DNA from: Cellvibrionaceae bacterium | GTDB lineage: Bacteria; Pseudomonadota; Gammaproteobacteria; Pseudomonadales; Cellvibrionaceae | Direction of reading: 5' to 3' | Assembly (NCBI GenBank): GCA_025800365.1 | Contig: JAOXRT010000124.1 | Coordinates: 1-62,108, forward strand | Length of the DNA: 62,108 bases | In this document: positions 9,298 through 19,055 of the stretch, piece by piece | Numbering within the stretch: the first letter of the stretch is position 1 | Layout: each line of letters opens with the position of its first letter | Notes under the pieces: generated by a model | Databases searched by the model: none | Told to the model about the DNA's origin: nothing | Seen by the model: the letters and a program-made list of their open reading frames with translations, nothing else | Position numbers and translations under genes: made by a program

Positions 9298-11133
9298 ATG
9301 AGCTTTAATAAACGCCTTGCTAGCTTCCTCTGCGTGCTACTGCTTCTTAGCGGATTTGCACTAGCCCAGGAAGATAAGGCACAAAGCCCCTTTGCCGCTG
9401 AACCAATGGTAGAGCCCATTCTGGAACAAGCTTCCAGCAATACCAGCCAAGCCCAATCCAGCTTTTCACTTGCCCCAAGCGAGCAGAGTTCAGCGTTAAA
9501 CTCAGCGTTTACCGTCAATAGCAGCGAGCAAGTTGATTTCCTTCCTATCGAAGAAGCCTATCAGGCCAATCTTAGCCTTAAAGACAATACGATATTTCTG
9601 GACTGGAAAATTGCCGATGGCTACTACCTCTACAAGGATCGCTTTAAATTTCAGAAATGGCACGACCAACAAAACCAAACGCTGAATGGCAAATTACAAA
9701 ATGGTAAGCGAATTTTTGATCTAGCTTTTGAAAAAGAGTTAGAGGTTTTTTACCACAACACCCAAATTGAGATTCCTAGCCCTGCTGGAGATCACAGCGA
9801 GTATCAGTTAGCGGTGGAGTTCCAAGGCTGTGCCGATGCCGGCTTATGCTACCCACCCCATACACTGTGGTACACGATAAACACCGACAAGGGCTCGATC
9901 ATCAGCAGTGCTGCCCCCTCACAAGCAGCACCAGTAGTTGAGCGGCCCTCAAATGACTCGTGGCTTGCAGCAATCATTTTTGCTTTTTTAGGTGGCTTGA
10001 TCCTAAATTTGATGCCTTGTGTATTCCCGGTTTTATCCATCAAAGCCCTAAGCCTAGCGGAGGCCAGTAACAGCTCAAGCAGTAAACAATTACACGGCTG
10101 GAGCTATACAGCAGGTGCAGTACTGAGCTTCGTGCTTATTGCCGGCATCATGTTGATTTTAAAAGCCAGCGGGCAGGCCATAGGCTGGGGCTTCCAATTA
10201 CAGTCGCCAATCTTTGTTAGCCTGTTAGCCTACCTCTTTTTTGTCATGGGTCTTTCTTTGGCTGGCTTTGCAGAGTTTGGTAATCGCCTAATGGGGGTTG
10301 GCCAAGGGCTGACTCAGAAGTCAGGCTATCAAGGCTCGTTTTTTACTGGCGTGCTTGCCTGCGTGGTAGCCAGCCCCTGTACGGCGCCATTTATGGGCAG
10401 CGCATTAGGCTTTGCCCTAGGCCAGAGCCCTGCCGTTGCACTTTCTGTCTTTGCAGCTCTTGGCTTTGGCATGGCTGCCCCATTTCTATTACTGAGCTAT
10501 ATACCTACGCTGGGCAAGTATTTGCCAAAACCAGGCGCCTGGATGGAGACCTTAAAACAAGCCCTAGCCTTCCCAATGTTTATTGCGGCTATTTGGCTAT
10601 TGTGGGTATTGGGTCGCCAAGCTGGTGGCGATGCGATGGCATTGGCGCTATTTGGCCTAACGCTGCTATCGTTTGCCCTTTGGCTATTACGCTATAAAAG
10701 CGCACTAAACAAGATACTGAGCTTCGCAACTATTGCATTGGCTCTCACACTTCCATGGGTGATGGATAAATTGTCCACCCGAACTGCAGAGCCAGCGAAC
10801 GGATTCTGGCAAAGCTACAGCAAAGAAAAGCTAGATAGCGCATTAAGCAAACAGCAATCTGTGTTTATTAATGCAACAGCCGCTTGGTGCTTAACCTGCT
10901 TAGCCAATGAACGTATAGCGTTTACCGATGCTTTCGAAAAGCAGCTAGAGCAACAAGGCACCCTAGCGATGAAAGCAGATTGGACGAACTACGACGCCCA
11001 GATCACTTCCTTACTGCAAAGCCATGGTAGAAACGGTGTGCCTTTATATCTTTTTTACCATAAAGGTCAGGTGCAAATACTTCCTCAACTGCTCACAGAG
11101 GAGATATTACTCTCTTCTACCAAGACTAATTAG
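9298..11133 (+). CDS. dsbD: Thiol:disulfide interchange protein DsbD
   Basis: 611 residues, complete. Signal peptide (about 1-23), periplasmic alpha domain with its cysteine pair in GCADAGLC (near 178 and 184), a membrane domain with about eight helices and cysteines in LNLMPCVFP (near 241) and VASPCTAP (near 360), and a C-terminal thioredoxin-like gamma domain with WCLTC (near 530). It moves electrons from cytoplasmic thioredoxin to periplasmic DsbC and other reductants. A TATAAT sits about 160 bases upstream (9133-9138), and a rho-independent terminator follows directly. The 55 residues between signal and alpha domain are an unusually long Ser/Gln/Glu-rich linker. Confidence 0.95.
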   Translation: MSFNKRLASFLCVLLLLSGFALAQEDKAQSPFAAEPMVEPILEQASSNTSQAQSSFSLAPSEQSSALNSAFTVNSSEQVDFLPIEEAYQANLSLKDNTIFLDWKIADGYYLYKDRFKFQKWHDQQNQTLNGKLQNGKRIFDLAFEKELEVFYHNTQIEIPSPAGDHSEYQLAVEFQGCADAGLCYPPHTLWYTINTDKGSIISSAAPSQAAPVVERPSNDSWLAAIIFAFLGGLILNLMPCVFPVLSIKALSLAEASNSSSSKQLHGWSYTAGAVLSFVLIAGIMLILKASGQAIGWGFQLQSPIFVSLLAYLFFVMGLSLAGFAEFGNRLMGVGQGLTQKSGYQGSFFTGVLACVVASPCTAPFMGSALGFALGQSPAVALSVFAALGFGMAAPFLLLSYIPTLGKYLPKPGAWMETLKQALAFPMFIAAIWLLWVLGRQAGGDAMALALFGLTLLSFALWLLRYKSALNKILSFATIALALTLPWVMDKLSTRTAEPANGFWQSYSKEKLDSALSKQQSVFINATAAWCLTCLANERIAFTDAFEKQLEQQGTLAMKADWTNYDAQITSLLQSHGRNGVPLYLFYHKGQVQILPQLLTEEILLSSTKTN

Positions 11134-11140
11134 CTAGATA

Positions 11141-11161
11141 GGCGCTTTTAAGCGCCTTTTC
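11141..11161 (+). terminator. Rho-independent terminator of dsbD
   Basis: GGCGCTT and AAGCGCC form a seven-pair stem with a two-base gap and a short T run, eight bases after the dsbD stop. Confidence 0.75.
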
Positions 11162-11432
11162 AATGCCCATTTAACGCAAATTTCCAGAAGTTAGCAGAAA
11201 CACAAGCTAAAAACCTAGAAAATCACTGCAACTTCTCCGAAAAGATACTCTTCTTGCAAAAACACAGCATATGCTCGACTTTTGCATTAGAAAAACAAAG
11301 CACAACTTCGCCAATCTTGTTGGCATCTTCGCGAAAACACGGGTTTTTCGCCAATCACATAGACATCCGCCCAAAAATCGTGCACACTGCCCACATTCAT
11401 CTGATCAATAATCACAATAAAGGGCAGCCGCT

Positions 11433-11870
11433 ATGGCCACTATCTTGGTTTTACATGGCCCAAACCTGAACCTGCTTGGCACTCGCGAGCCGGAGATTTA
11501 CGGTCACACCACTTTAGAAGACATCAATCAAAGCTTAAGCGCACAATGCAAAGAAGCTGGCCACCATCTAATGGCCTTGCAGAGCAATGCCGAATACGAG
11601 TTGATTGAACGTATTCATGATGCCCGCCGCGAAGGAGTTGATTTTATCATCTTCAACCCGGCAGCCTTTACCCATACCAGCGTGGCACTGCGTGATGCCC
11701 TAGCTGGGGTAAACATCCCTTTTATTGAAGTGCATTTGTCTAATGTGCATCAAAGAGAAAGCTTTCGACACCATTCCTATTTTTCCGATATTGCTGTGGG
11801 CGTTATATGCGGCCTTGGCGCCAAAGGCTATGAACTAGCTTTGGATTGGGCAATAGAGAATGTAGTTTGA
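11433..11870 (+). CDS. aroQ: 3-dehydroquinate dehydratase, type II
   Basis: 145 residues, normal for the dodecameric type II enzyme, which converts 3-dehydroquinate to 3-dehydroshikimate in the shikimate pathway. Diagnostic segments are [18 protein letters not shown] at the N terminus (with the catalytic Tyr), [17 protein letters not shown] and [17 protein letters not shown] (with the catalytic His). The chosen ATG follows AAAGGGCAG at about eight bases. The gene starts the aroQ-accB-accC cluster typical of Gammaproteobacteria. The 299 bases upstream hold no gene and probably carry the promoter. Confidence 0.96.
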   Translation: MATILVLHGPNLNLLGTREPEIYGHTTLEDINQSLSAQCKEAGHHLMALQSNAEYELIERIHDARREGVDFIIFNPAAFTHTSVALRDALAGVNIPFIEVHLSNVHQRESFRHHSYFSDIAVGVICGLGAKGYELALDWAIENVV

Positions 11871-11916
11871 ACCAACACAACCGTTTTTAACGACAGAACA
11901 ATTAGCGAGTTTAAAC

Positions 11917-12381
11917 ATGGATATTCGTAAAATTAAAAAACTGATCGAGCTGTTAGAAGAATCTGATATCGGCGAATTGGAAATTAAAGAAGGCGAAGAA
12001 TCAGTTCGCATTAGCCGCGGCTCTTCTTCTATGCAAACCGTTTCAATGATGCCTGCGATGGCACCAGCCGCTCCGATGCCGGCCGCCGCTCCAGCTGCCG
12101 CTGCAGCCCCAGCGGAAAGCGCAGAGCCTGCCGCCCCAGCTAGCAACACCCACTCGGTTAAATCGCCAATGGTTGGAACTTTCTATGCGGCCTCAAGCCC
12201 AGGCGCCACGCCGTTTGTAAAAGTAGGTCAACAGGTTAAACCTGGCGATGTGGTTTGTATTGTTGAAGCCATGAAAATGATGAACCAAATTGAAGCAGAC
12301 AAAGCCGGCATCATTGAAGCTATCTTGATCGAAGATGGCGAGCCAGTTGAATTTGATCAACCTCTGGTAACTATTGTTTAA
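11917..12381 (+). CDS. accB: Biotin carboxyl carrier protein of acetyl-CoA carboxylase
   Basis: 154 residues. The N-terminal part ([20 protein letters not shown]) mediates binding to biotin carboxylase. A flexible Ala/Pro linker spans about 48-80, and the C-terminal biotinyl domain carries the EAMKMMN motif with the biotinylated lysine. Together with AccC and the AccAD carboxyltransferase it makes malonyl-CoA for fatty acid synthesis. It is 46 bases after aroQ and 49 before accC, consistent with one transcript. Confidence 0.97.
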   Translation: MDIRKIKKLIELLEESDIGELEIKEGEESVRISRGSSSMQTVSMMPAMAPAAPMPAAAPAAAAAPAESAEPAAPASNTHSVKSPMVGTFYAASSPGATPFVKVGQQVKPGDVVCIVEAMKMMNQIEADKAGIIEAILIEDGEPVEFDQPLVTIV

Positions 12382-12430
12382 ATCGACTTCTACCTTAAGC
12401 GATAAACAATAGCCCATTGAGGAAACATTT

Positions 12431-13774
12431 ATGATACAGAAATTACTCATTGCCAACCGCGGTGAGATTGCACTACGCATTTTGCGTGCCTGTAAAGAAA
12501 TGGGCATTAAAACTGTAGCGGTGCACTCGAAGATTGACCGCGACTTAAAACATGTGCGATTGGCTGATGAATCAGTTTGCATCGGCCCCAACCCATCGCC
12601 AGAAAGTTATTTAAACATTCCCGCTCTTATCAGCGCCATGGAGATTACTGACTCTACAGCAGTACACCCTGGCTACGGCTTTCTTGCTGAAAATGCTGAC
12701 TTTGCAGAGCAGGTACAAAAAAGCGGCTTCACCTTTATTGGTCCCGACGCTGATGTGATCCGCCTAATGGGTGATAAGGTTTCGGCCATTTCAGCCATGA
12801 AACGCGCTGGCGTACCAACCGTGCCAGGATCTGACGGCCCACTACCTGAGCACAAAGAAACCTGCTTGCGCATTGGTCGCGATGTTGGCTACCCGGTTAT
12901 CATCAAAGCTGCCGCTGGCGGCGGTGGCCGAGGCATGCGTGTTGTTCATGAAGAAGAAGAGCTGATCCAATCGATCGCCATTACCAAAGCTGAGGCGAAA
13001 GCGGCTTTTGGTGACGATACTGTCTACATGGAAAAGTTTTTACAGAACCCTCGCCACGTAGAAATCCAAGTTATGTCCGACGGCCAGGGTGGCGCTATTC
13101 ATTTAGGTGATCGCGACTGCTCTTTGCAACGCCGCCACCAAAAAGTTCTTGAAGAAGCACCGGCACCAGGTATTCCTGATGATGTGCGCGCTGAAGTTCA
13201 GCAATCTTGTGTCAACGCCTGTATTGAAATTGGATACCGCGGCGCGGGTACCTTTGAATTCCTGTACGAAGATGGCCGTTTCTATTTCATTGAAATGAAT
13301 ACCCGTATTCAGGTTGAGCACCCCGTTACTGAAATGGTGACTGGCGTCGATTTGATCAAAGAGCAAATTCGCGTTTGTTGTGGCGAGCCATTGTCTTTGA
13401 GCCAAGAAGACATCGTCATTAAGGGGCATTCGTTCGAAGCGCGCATTAACGCTGAAGATCCAAAGTCGTTTCTACCAAGTCCTGGCCGGGTAACGAACTT
13501 CCACCCGCCAGGTGGCCTGGGTATACGAGTAGACTCGCATCTGTACAGTGGTTACTTGGTACCGCCTAACTATGACTCAATGATCGCCAAGTTAATTACT
13601 TTTGGCGACACTCGCGAAGAAGCCTTGCTACGTATGCGAAGTGCTTTGGATGAGATGATTGTCGACGGCATTAAAACCAACATTCCACTACAACAGGAAT
13701 TGGCGCGCGATCGCGCATTTGCCGAAGGTGGTGTAAACATCCACTACCTTGAGAAGAAACTAGGCTTAAGCTAA
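12431..13774 (+). CDS. accC: Biotin carboxylase subunit of acetyl-CoA carboxylase
   Basis: 447 residues, matching the family length. ATP-grasp enzyme that carboxylates the biotin of AccB using bicarbonate and ATP. Visible motifs: [14 protein letters not shown] at the N terminus, the glycine-rich ATP loop [13 protein letters not shown] (near 165), [19 protein letters not shown], and [14 protein letters not shown] with catalytic residues. The ATG is preceded by GAGGA. It ends the aroQ-accB-accC cluster and is followed by a strong terminator. Confidence 0.97.
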   Translation: MIQKLLIANRGEIALRILRACKEMGIKTVAVHSKIDRDLKHVRLADESVCIGPNPSPESYLNIPALISAMEITDSTAVHPGYGFLAENADFAEQVQKSGFTFIGPDADVIRLMGDKVSAISAMKRAGVPTVPGSDGPLPEHKETCLRIGRDVGYPVIIKAAAGGGGRGMRVVHEEEELIQSIAITKAEAKAAFGDDTVYMEKFLQNPRHVEIQVMSDGQGGAIHLGDRDCSLQRRHQKVLEEAPAPGIPDDVRAEVQQSCVNACIEIGYRGAGTFEFLYEDGRFYFIEMNTRIQVEHPVTEMVTGVDLIKEQIRVCCGEPLSLSQEDIVIKGHSFEARINAEDPKSFLPSPGRVTNFHPPGGLGIRVDSHLYSGYLVPPNYDSMIAKLITFGDTREEALLRMRSALDEMIVDGIKTNIPLQQELARDRAFAEGGVNIHYLEKKLGLS

Positions 13775-13802
13775 GTCAGTTTTCTTCTTAATACGCAGCA
13801 CC

Positions 13803-13839
13803 AAAAAGGGGCAGAGCCATAGGTTCTAGCCCCTTTTTT
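13803..13839 (+). terminator. Rho-independent terminator after accC
   Basis: AAAAAGGGGC pairs with GCCCCTTTTT across a 16-base loop and ends in a run of T; it lies about 30 bases after the accC stop. Confidence 0.8.
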
Positions 13840-13882
13840 CTGCTATGCTGCTTACACAGCAACAATTATAACGGAGAATAAT

Positions 13883-14458
13883 ATGAAGTATTGGATGCTA
13901 GCCCTGTGCATTCTAATTGCCCCAAAACTCTTTGCTGGGCATTATGAAATTAATCCTGAGCTATCTGCCCTTAACTTTGCCACCACCAAGAAGCAATACA
14001 TTATCGAGCCTGCCACCATTAGCAAGCTAAGCGGCGCGCTTGATAAAAGCGGGAAATTTGTCGCTCATATCGACTTAAAAAACCTAGACACCATTAACCC
14101 TATTCGCGATGGACGACTTAGAGATTTATTTTTTGAGTACGACAAATACCCATCGATTGAAATTAGCGCCCATATTGACCCACACAGCCTCCCCAAAACC
14201 GGTGAGATAAAGTCGATGATGGTGAAAGGGACATTAAAGATTTGGCAAGGCAGCAAAGAGCTAGATTTAGAATTATTAGTCGCCAACACCGGCCGCCGTT
14301 TAATGGTTAGCAGCCGTAAAGCCGTACTTGTTTCAGCAAGCGACTTTGGCATTCCAAACTCAAACCTTAGCAAGTTAGCTGGTACAGTAGGCAATATTGA
14401 CATCGCCAGCTCCGCGGCGGTGAATGTACAGCTCGTACTGGATTTAAAGGCCGACTAG
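13883..14458 (+). CDS. YceI-family periplasmic lipid-binding-like protein
   Basis: 191 residues with a Sec signal peptide (about 1-19, ending at LFAG). The rest fits the YceI lipocalin-like barrel: the N-terminal GHYEINPELSALNFATTKK, the central DGRLRDLFFEYDKYPSIEI and the C-terminal VLVSASDFGIPNSNLSKLAG. YceI proteins bind polyisoprenoid or other amphiphilic ligands, and most have no known physiological role. A strong CGGAG precedes the ATG. It is a single-gene unit that converges on natB, with a hairpin between the two genes. Confidence 0.85.
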   Translation: MKYWMLALCILIAPKLFAGHYEINPELSALNFATTKKQYIIEPATISKLSGALDKSGKFVAHIDLKNLDTINPIRDGRLRDLFFEYDKYPSIEISAHIDPHSLPKTGEIKSMMVKGTLKIWQGSKELDLELLVANTGRRLMVSSRKAVLVSASDFGIPNSNLSKLAGTVGNIDIASSAAVNVQLVLDLKAD

Positions 14459-14471
14459 TCGAAGTCCAATA

Positions 14472-14509
14472 GCTTTCTGGCCACCCCAAATCTTGGGAAG
14501 CCAGAAAGC
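14472..14509. terminator. Hairpin between convergent YceI and natB genes
   Basis: A perfect 10-pair stem (GCTTTCTGGC at 14472-14481 and its complement at 14500-14509) with an 18-base loop, lying between two convergent genes. It lacks a T run on either side, so it is a probable transcript end or 3' protecting hairpin rather than a canonical terminator. Confidence 0.5.
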
Positions 14510-14520
14510 AAGTAGCGACG

Positions 14521-15666
14521 CTATAATGAAAAGACCGTTTTCTCGCTGCTTAACAATTTCATCAGCGCAGCAACAAGCGCGCCCGTCAACAGTAAAGTAA
14601 TTGCCGTCGCCATCAGCAGCGAATCCCAAGGTAGCGCATTGCCTTTTACCACTTCCATCAACGCTTTTTGCTGCCCAGAAACCGGCAGCCAGCGCAGCAT
14701 ATCTGGGCCAATGTCATAGCCAGTAACCATGGCCATACCCATTGGCAAAATTAAAACAATGGTTAAGTAGGATTGCGCCTCTTTAAATGTTTTTGCCATA
14801 AAAGACACAAATAGCTGCATGCTGGCCGCCAGCAAAGCCAAAGGAAAGCTGAACAGCAACATGTATAAAGCGAAGCGGCCATCAATGATGACATTGGCGC
14901 CCAGCTCCTGCCATGGCACATAGGCATAAGCTATTTTCGACACCAACAGAATCATGCATAAACCAAATAGCGCAAAGCTACTTACCGCCAGCAACTTCCC
15001 CAGGACCAAATCACTTACGCGAATGGGCAAACTCAGCATTAATGCAAGAGAGTTTCTTTCGCGCTCACCCGCACTGGTGTCAATGGCCAAATTCATACCG
15101 GAGATAAACACGGCGTAAATCATCATAAAGATAGCAACACCAATAATGAATCCACCTTTTGCCTCTGGCTTAGCAGTATCCTTGGCCTGCACATCCAAAA
15201 CCCTGATAACTTCGGGCGAGACACCTCGCGCAATTAAACGCAGTGCAGCAACCTCTCTTGAAAAGCTTCTAAGCTCCCGCTGTAAACGCCGAATTGAACT
15301 GCGCAAATTATCATTTGAGAAATCGGCCGTTATAGTAAGCGTTGCCAACTCTCCATGCTGCATGGCATACAAATAGCCCTCATCGATCGTTAAAGTGATG
15401 GCTTTGGCGCTCTTGCCTTCCGGCAAGGTATCCTTAGAAAAAATATCCTTACTCTGTAAATGACGCATTAGCTCAGGCGCTTGTTGCGAATTCTCAATCG
15501 TAAGATACAAGGCACTGGGGCTCGAAAATTTATCAATCATGGCTATGAACAAAATACACATGATCAGAGGGGTACCGATAGAATAAGACAAGGCCGCCAT
15601 GACTGATCGTCGATCCCGTATGGCATCTTTCATTTCTTTTTTATAAATCTTTATCCAAGCAGTCAT
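14521..15666 (-). CDS. NatB-type ABC-2 transporter permease
   Basis: 381 residues. One N-terminal helix (about 24-45), a long extracytoplasmic region (about 46-170) and five or six C-terminal helices follow the CcmB/NatB (ABC-2) layout. The segment AIDTSAGERERNSLALMLSLPIRVSDLVLGK is typical of NatB-like permeases. Partner of the ATPase directly upstream, with which it shares a TAATG stop/start overlap. NatAB was described as an ATP-driven sodium exporter, but many homologues have unknown substrates, so the cargo is not assigned. It is the last gene of the peptidase-natA-natB operon. Confidence 0.85.
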   Translation of the reverse strand: MTAWIKIYKKEMKDAIRDRRSVMAALSYSIGTPLIMCILFIAMIDKFSSPSALYLTIENSQQAPELMRHLQSKDIFSKDTLPEGKSAKAITLTIDEGYLYAMQHGELATLTITADFSNDNLRSSIRRLQRELRSFSREVAALRLIARGVSPEVIRVLDVQAKDTAKPEAKGGFIIGVAIFMMIYAVFISGMNLAIDTSAGERERNSLALMLSLPIRVSDLVLGKLLAVSSFALFGLCMILLVSKIAYAYVPWQELGANVIIDGRFALYMLLFSFPLALLAASMQLFVSFMAKTFKEAQSYLTIVLILPMGMAMVTGYDIGPDMLRWLPVSGQQKALMEVVKGNALPWDSLLMATAITLLLTGALVAALMKLLSSEKTVFSL

Positions 15667-16400
15667 TATGCGGCAATCCCCTCATCTGAACCGATAAGGC
15701 TTATGAAAGCCTCTTCCAAACTATCTTGCCCTGTGCGCTCACAAAGTTCAGCGGGGCTACCTTGAGCAATTGCTCTGCCGGCAGCCATCACCACCACCTC
15801 ATCACACAAAGCTGACACCTCTTGCATCACATGGGATGAGAATAAAATACAGTGTCCGTCTGCTTTAAGGGCAAGCAGCAAGTCTCGCAGAGTTCGCGTA
15901 CTCATTACATCGAGCCCACGGGTAGGCTCATCAAGTACGATATTTTTGGGTTTATGTACGATCGCTTGCGCTAGGGCGGTCTTCATACGCTGCCCTTGTG
16001 AAAAGCCTTTGCAGCGACGATCGGCGATATCCGACATTTGCAAACGCTCGATCACCTCTTCGCAAGCGGCACTCGCCGCCACACTTGCCAGGCCATTTAA
16101 TTCAGCAAAGTACTGAATATACTCCCGGGGACTTAAACGCTCATACAAACCAAAAGGATCAGGGAACAAGCCCAGGCTCTGCTTAGCTTTTAGAGGGTTT
16201 TTTTTCACATTAATGCCATCGACTTTAGCCCAACCATCATCGGCATCAAGCAGATTAAACAATGTTCTGAGACAGGTCGTTTTACCGGCACCATTCGGCC
16301 CCAACAAGCCGGTTATCTTGCCATCGCCTGCACTGAAGCTCAGCTGATCTAGGGCCTGAACATCGGCAATTTTTTTACTTAAGTTATGCACCTCAATCAT
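15666..16400 (-). CDS. NatA-type ABC transporter ATP-binding protein
   Basis: 244 residues. Walker A LLGPNGAGKTT, signature FSQGQRMKTALAQA (LSGGQ replaced by FSQGQ, as in NatA-type ATPases), Walker B IVLDEPTRGLD and H-loop SSHVMQEV. It powers the NatB permease encoded next. Its start overlaps the preceding peptidase gene by eight bases, and its stop overlaps the permease start by one, so the three are translationally coupled. Confidence 0.9.
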   Translation of the reverse strand: MIEVHNLSKKIADVQALDQLSFSAGDGKITGLLGPNGAGKTTCLRTLFNLLDADDGWAKVDGINVKKNPLKAKQSLGLFPDPFGLYERLSPREYIQYFAELNGLASVAASAACEEVIERLQMSDIADRRCKGFSQGQRMKTALAQAIVHKPKNIVLDEPTRGLDVMSTRTLRDLLLALKADGHCILFSSHVMQEVSALCDEVVVMAAGRAIAQGSPAELCERTGQDSLEEAFISLIGSDEGIAA

Positions 16401-17865
16401 CAGCAGATTCCTTCTTTGTTACAGCGGCCGAAGCTGTATTAGCATTTATAAAAAAACCTCGCTCTCTATCTTTTTCAACACAACTCACATCGAGCTCATC
16501 CAGCTTTGGGTTGCTTATAAAGGCAGCAATCAACTCATCAGCACAGGTATGACCAGCTACTGCGTGAGTGCCATTGGGGAATACTATATGTCGACTATGA
16601 CTCAGCTGCTCAAGCATTGTCTCGGCCCATGCGGGCGGAGTCGCGGGGTCATATTTGCCGGACAACAGTAATGTGGGAATATCACTGCGCAAAGGCTCAG
16701 CAAAATCTGCAACATCAGCTTCCAACTGCCAAATCGGGCAGGCAATATCTAATGCGGCAATCATATCCTCGCCAATTAAACTCCCCTTCAACGCCTGCCT
16801 ATCTTGCCCTGTTAATCTTGGCCAATCCTCTGCACAAACCACTGCAGCATGCATGCCCATCGCTAGGTCAAAACCAGACATCGTCAAACCAAACAAGCCG
16901 AGCACTGGCCCGCTATCGCCAAGCTTTAAACGATCAATAGCATAAGGCAGTAAACTTCTAGCCTGCTGGCTGTATAACGCTAAGCGCAATATTCCATTAA
17001 GCTTTGATTTCGTCAGGCGCAGCGCGGCTCCTTCTGCCGATATCGGATGCTTTACACCTTGCAACAGGGTTTGCCCGCCAATATTACTCAGCAGACTTTC
17101 AAAATCCTGCCTGAGATTAGGAAAACGATTATGGCAAGTCGGCTGAAGCTCACACTGCTTTATTAATAGCTCCATAGAGTGATCTACAGACTCCCCCACT
17201 GCCAGCACATTTTGCTGCAGTGGAACAAGGCCATCCATACTCGCTGTTGCAATGGCACTTGGATGGTGGCGCATATACAACTGCACCATGCGCGTGCCGT
17301 AAGAAGTGCCGAATAAATGCAATTTTTCGTAATCTAGTTCTTTACGAATAGCCTCAAAATCAGCAAGCGCCTGGCGACTTGTGTAGCCATTTAGGTCCGC
17401 CGCCAAATCATCCTTGCAACGCTGGGTTTCTTTGGCGATGTCCATGCTCTGATCATCGAAGGACAACTGCTCCAGAGAATCCATTTCATCGCAATGCAAA
17501 ATGTTAGAGCGCCCGGTACCACGCTGATCAATCAGTAAGATATCTCGCTCTCGTCGCACATCGCTTAAGGTTTGATTGAAATGAGCGGCCAAATCCATTG
17601 CCGACTGCCCAGGCCCTCCAGCAATAGCAAGCACGGCCTCCCGAGGAAAATTATCCCTGAGCGCAGGCAATACCGCGTAGTGCACCGCAATGGTTTTTTC
17701 GCCACCCATAGTCTCTGGGCGAGTAAGCTCACCACAAAATACTTGATCAGATAAATTGGGCAGATAACAGGGTTCAAGCTTTGCTTTTGGCACAGACTCG
17801 GCGAGTGCAGAGCCAGACAACAGCACAAAGCAAGTAGCCGCCAAGCGACTAAGCATTGAGGACAT
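16393..17865 (-). CDS. Secreted alpha/beta-hydrolase, tripeptidyl/prolyl aminopeptidase family
   Basis: 490 residues with a signal peptide (about 1-22). It has the features of the proline iminopeptidase / TAP branch of alpha/beta hydrolases: AIAGGPGQSAMD (oxyanion region), DQRGTGRSN, the nucleophile elbow FGTSYG (serine near 187), the acid in SGKYDPATP and the histidine in FPNGTHAVAGH. The likely reaction is removal of N-terminal residues from short peptides in the periplasm or medium. Its coupling to a NatAB transporter is less usual and suggests that peptide release and export act together, though this is inference. Confidence 0.8.
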   Translation of the reverse strand: MSSMLSRLAATCFVLLSGSALAESVPKAKLEPCYLPNLSDQVFCGELTRPETMGGEKTIAVHYAVLPALRDNFPREAVLAIAGGPGQSAMDLAAHFNQTLSDVRRERDILLIDQRGTGRSNILHCDEMDSLEQLSFDDQSMDIAKETQRCKDDLAADLNGYTSRQALADFEAIRKELDYEKLHLFGTSYGTRMVQLYMRHHPSAIATASMDGLVPLQQNVLAVGESVDHSMELLIKQCELQPTCHNRFPNLRQDFESLLSNIGGQTLLQGVKHPISAEGAALRLTKSKLNGILRLALYSQQARSLLPYAIDRLKLGDSGPVLGLFGLTMSGFDLAMGMHAAVVCAEDWPRLTGQDRQALKGSLIGEDMIAALDIACPIWQLEADVADFAEPLRSDIPTLLLSGKYDPATPPAWAETMLEQLSHSRHIVFPNGTHAVAGHTCADELIAAFISNPKLDELDVSCVEKDRERGFFINANTASAAVTKKESADD

Positions 17866-18108
17866 AATGTAAACCTTGTAAGAATTGTAGGCTAGGCGCC
17901 ATGTATTAGCTTGATACAGAGTCTTAGCCTTGATACTAGACTATTAATCTTGATAGTACTTGGCCAAATGTAAAACGGCAAACAATCGGGCGGCGATTAA
18001 CCGTATTAGCAAAAAAGGATATTCGAAATATTTAAAGATGTGGAAAAGCGACGTATTAAACTGTATCAATATATAGCAACAACTTAATACACCGCTCAAT
18101 AAGGCAGG

Positions 18109-19005
18109 CTATTTTGCAAATAACTCAAGGATAGAAGAGAAATCTTTCGCACCCTTGTCACTTTGATCGCTATTTTTATGCAAGCTATATAAATTACGCG
18201 CCGCAGCACCCATTGGGGTGGATGATCGGCTTGCCAAGGCAGCCTCCATCGCCAAACCTAGATCCTTCAACATCAAGTCAACCATAAAGCCGCCCTGATA
18301 ATTGTTGCTGGACGGAACCCCCTCCATCACGCCAGGAACGGGGTTATATTTTTCGAGACTCCAATTACAACCAGAGCTCTTAAGCATAATATTGGATAAA
18401 ACGGCTGGATCTAAACCGTTATCCATACCCAGCTGCAAGGCCTCAGCCGTGCCTGTCATATGAATAGCCAGCAGCATATTATTACAGATCTTAGCGACCT
18501 GCCCTGCGCCCGCATCACCAGCGCGGAAGATATTAGCTCCCATGGCTTCAAGCACAGGTTTAGCCGCCTCACAGGCTGACTCTTCACCACCACACATAAA
18601 TGCCAAGCTGCCAGCTGCTGCTGCTGCAACGCCGCCAGACACCGGCGCATCGATTGCCGCAATCCCAGCATCAGCTGCCGCAGCGATAAGATTTCGGGCA
18701 TTTTCTGGCGCGATAGTCGAACAATCAATAATCAAAGCATGTTTTGCTATCGATGAAAGCAGCTTGTCATTGTGGATATATAGGTTTTCAACAATTTGCC
18801 CATTGGGCAACATGGATACGATCACATCAGCAGAGACCACCGCATCAGTCGCGCTATTGGCAACCGCGCAGCCATTAGCTTTAGCTTGATTTAAAGCCTC
18901 GGCCGATAAATCAAAAGCGGTAACCGTAAAGCCCGCTTTTACTAGGTTGGCCGCCATACCCGCGCCCATATTTCCTAAGCCAATAAAGGCAATATTTTTG
19001 CTCAT
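18109..19005 (-). CDS. mmsB: 3-hydroxyisobutyrate dehydrogenase
   Basis: 298 residues from the ATG at 19005, which is preceded by GGAGA; an in-frame ATG 33 bases further upstream lacks a ribosome binding site. The Rossmann motif IAFIGLGNMGAGMA, the substrate motif DAPVSGG and the catalytic-lysine segment GAGQVAKICNN define the beta-hydroxyacid dehydrogenase family. It oxidises 3-hydroxyisobutyrate to methylmalonate semialdehyde in valine degradation, the step before MmsA. It is the last gene of the leftward mms operon. Confidence 0.93.
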   Translation of the reverse strand: MSKNIAFIGLGNMGAGMAANLVKAGFTVTAFDLSAEALNQAKANGCAVANSATDAVVSADVIVSMLPNGQIVENLYIHNDKLLSSIAKHALIIDCSTIAPENARNLIAAAADAGIAAIDAPVSGGVAAAAAGSLAFMCGGEESACEAAKPVLEAMGANIFRAGDAGAGQVAKICNNMLLAIHMTGTAEALQLGMDNGLDPAVLSNIMLKSSGCNWSLEKYNPVPGVMEGVPSSNNYQGGFMVDLMLKDLGLAMEAALASRSSTPMGAAARNLYSLHKNSDQSDKGAKDFSSILELFAK

Positions 19006-19055
19006 AACTTTCTCCAAATTAGGACACTTTGACCTCAAGCCAACGTTTAGTCGAC

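Noticed and set aside
12193-12591. Long reading frame antisense to accB/accC
   Set aside because: Opposite to two unmistakable housekeeping genes; composition mirrors their codon pattern, and no ribosome binding site or family resemblance is present.
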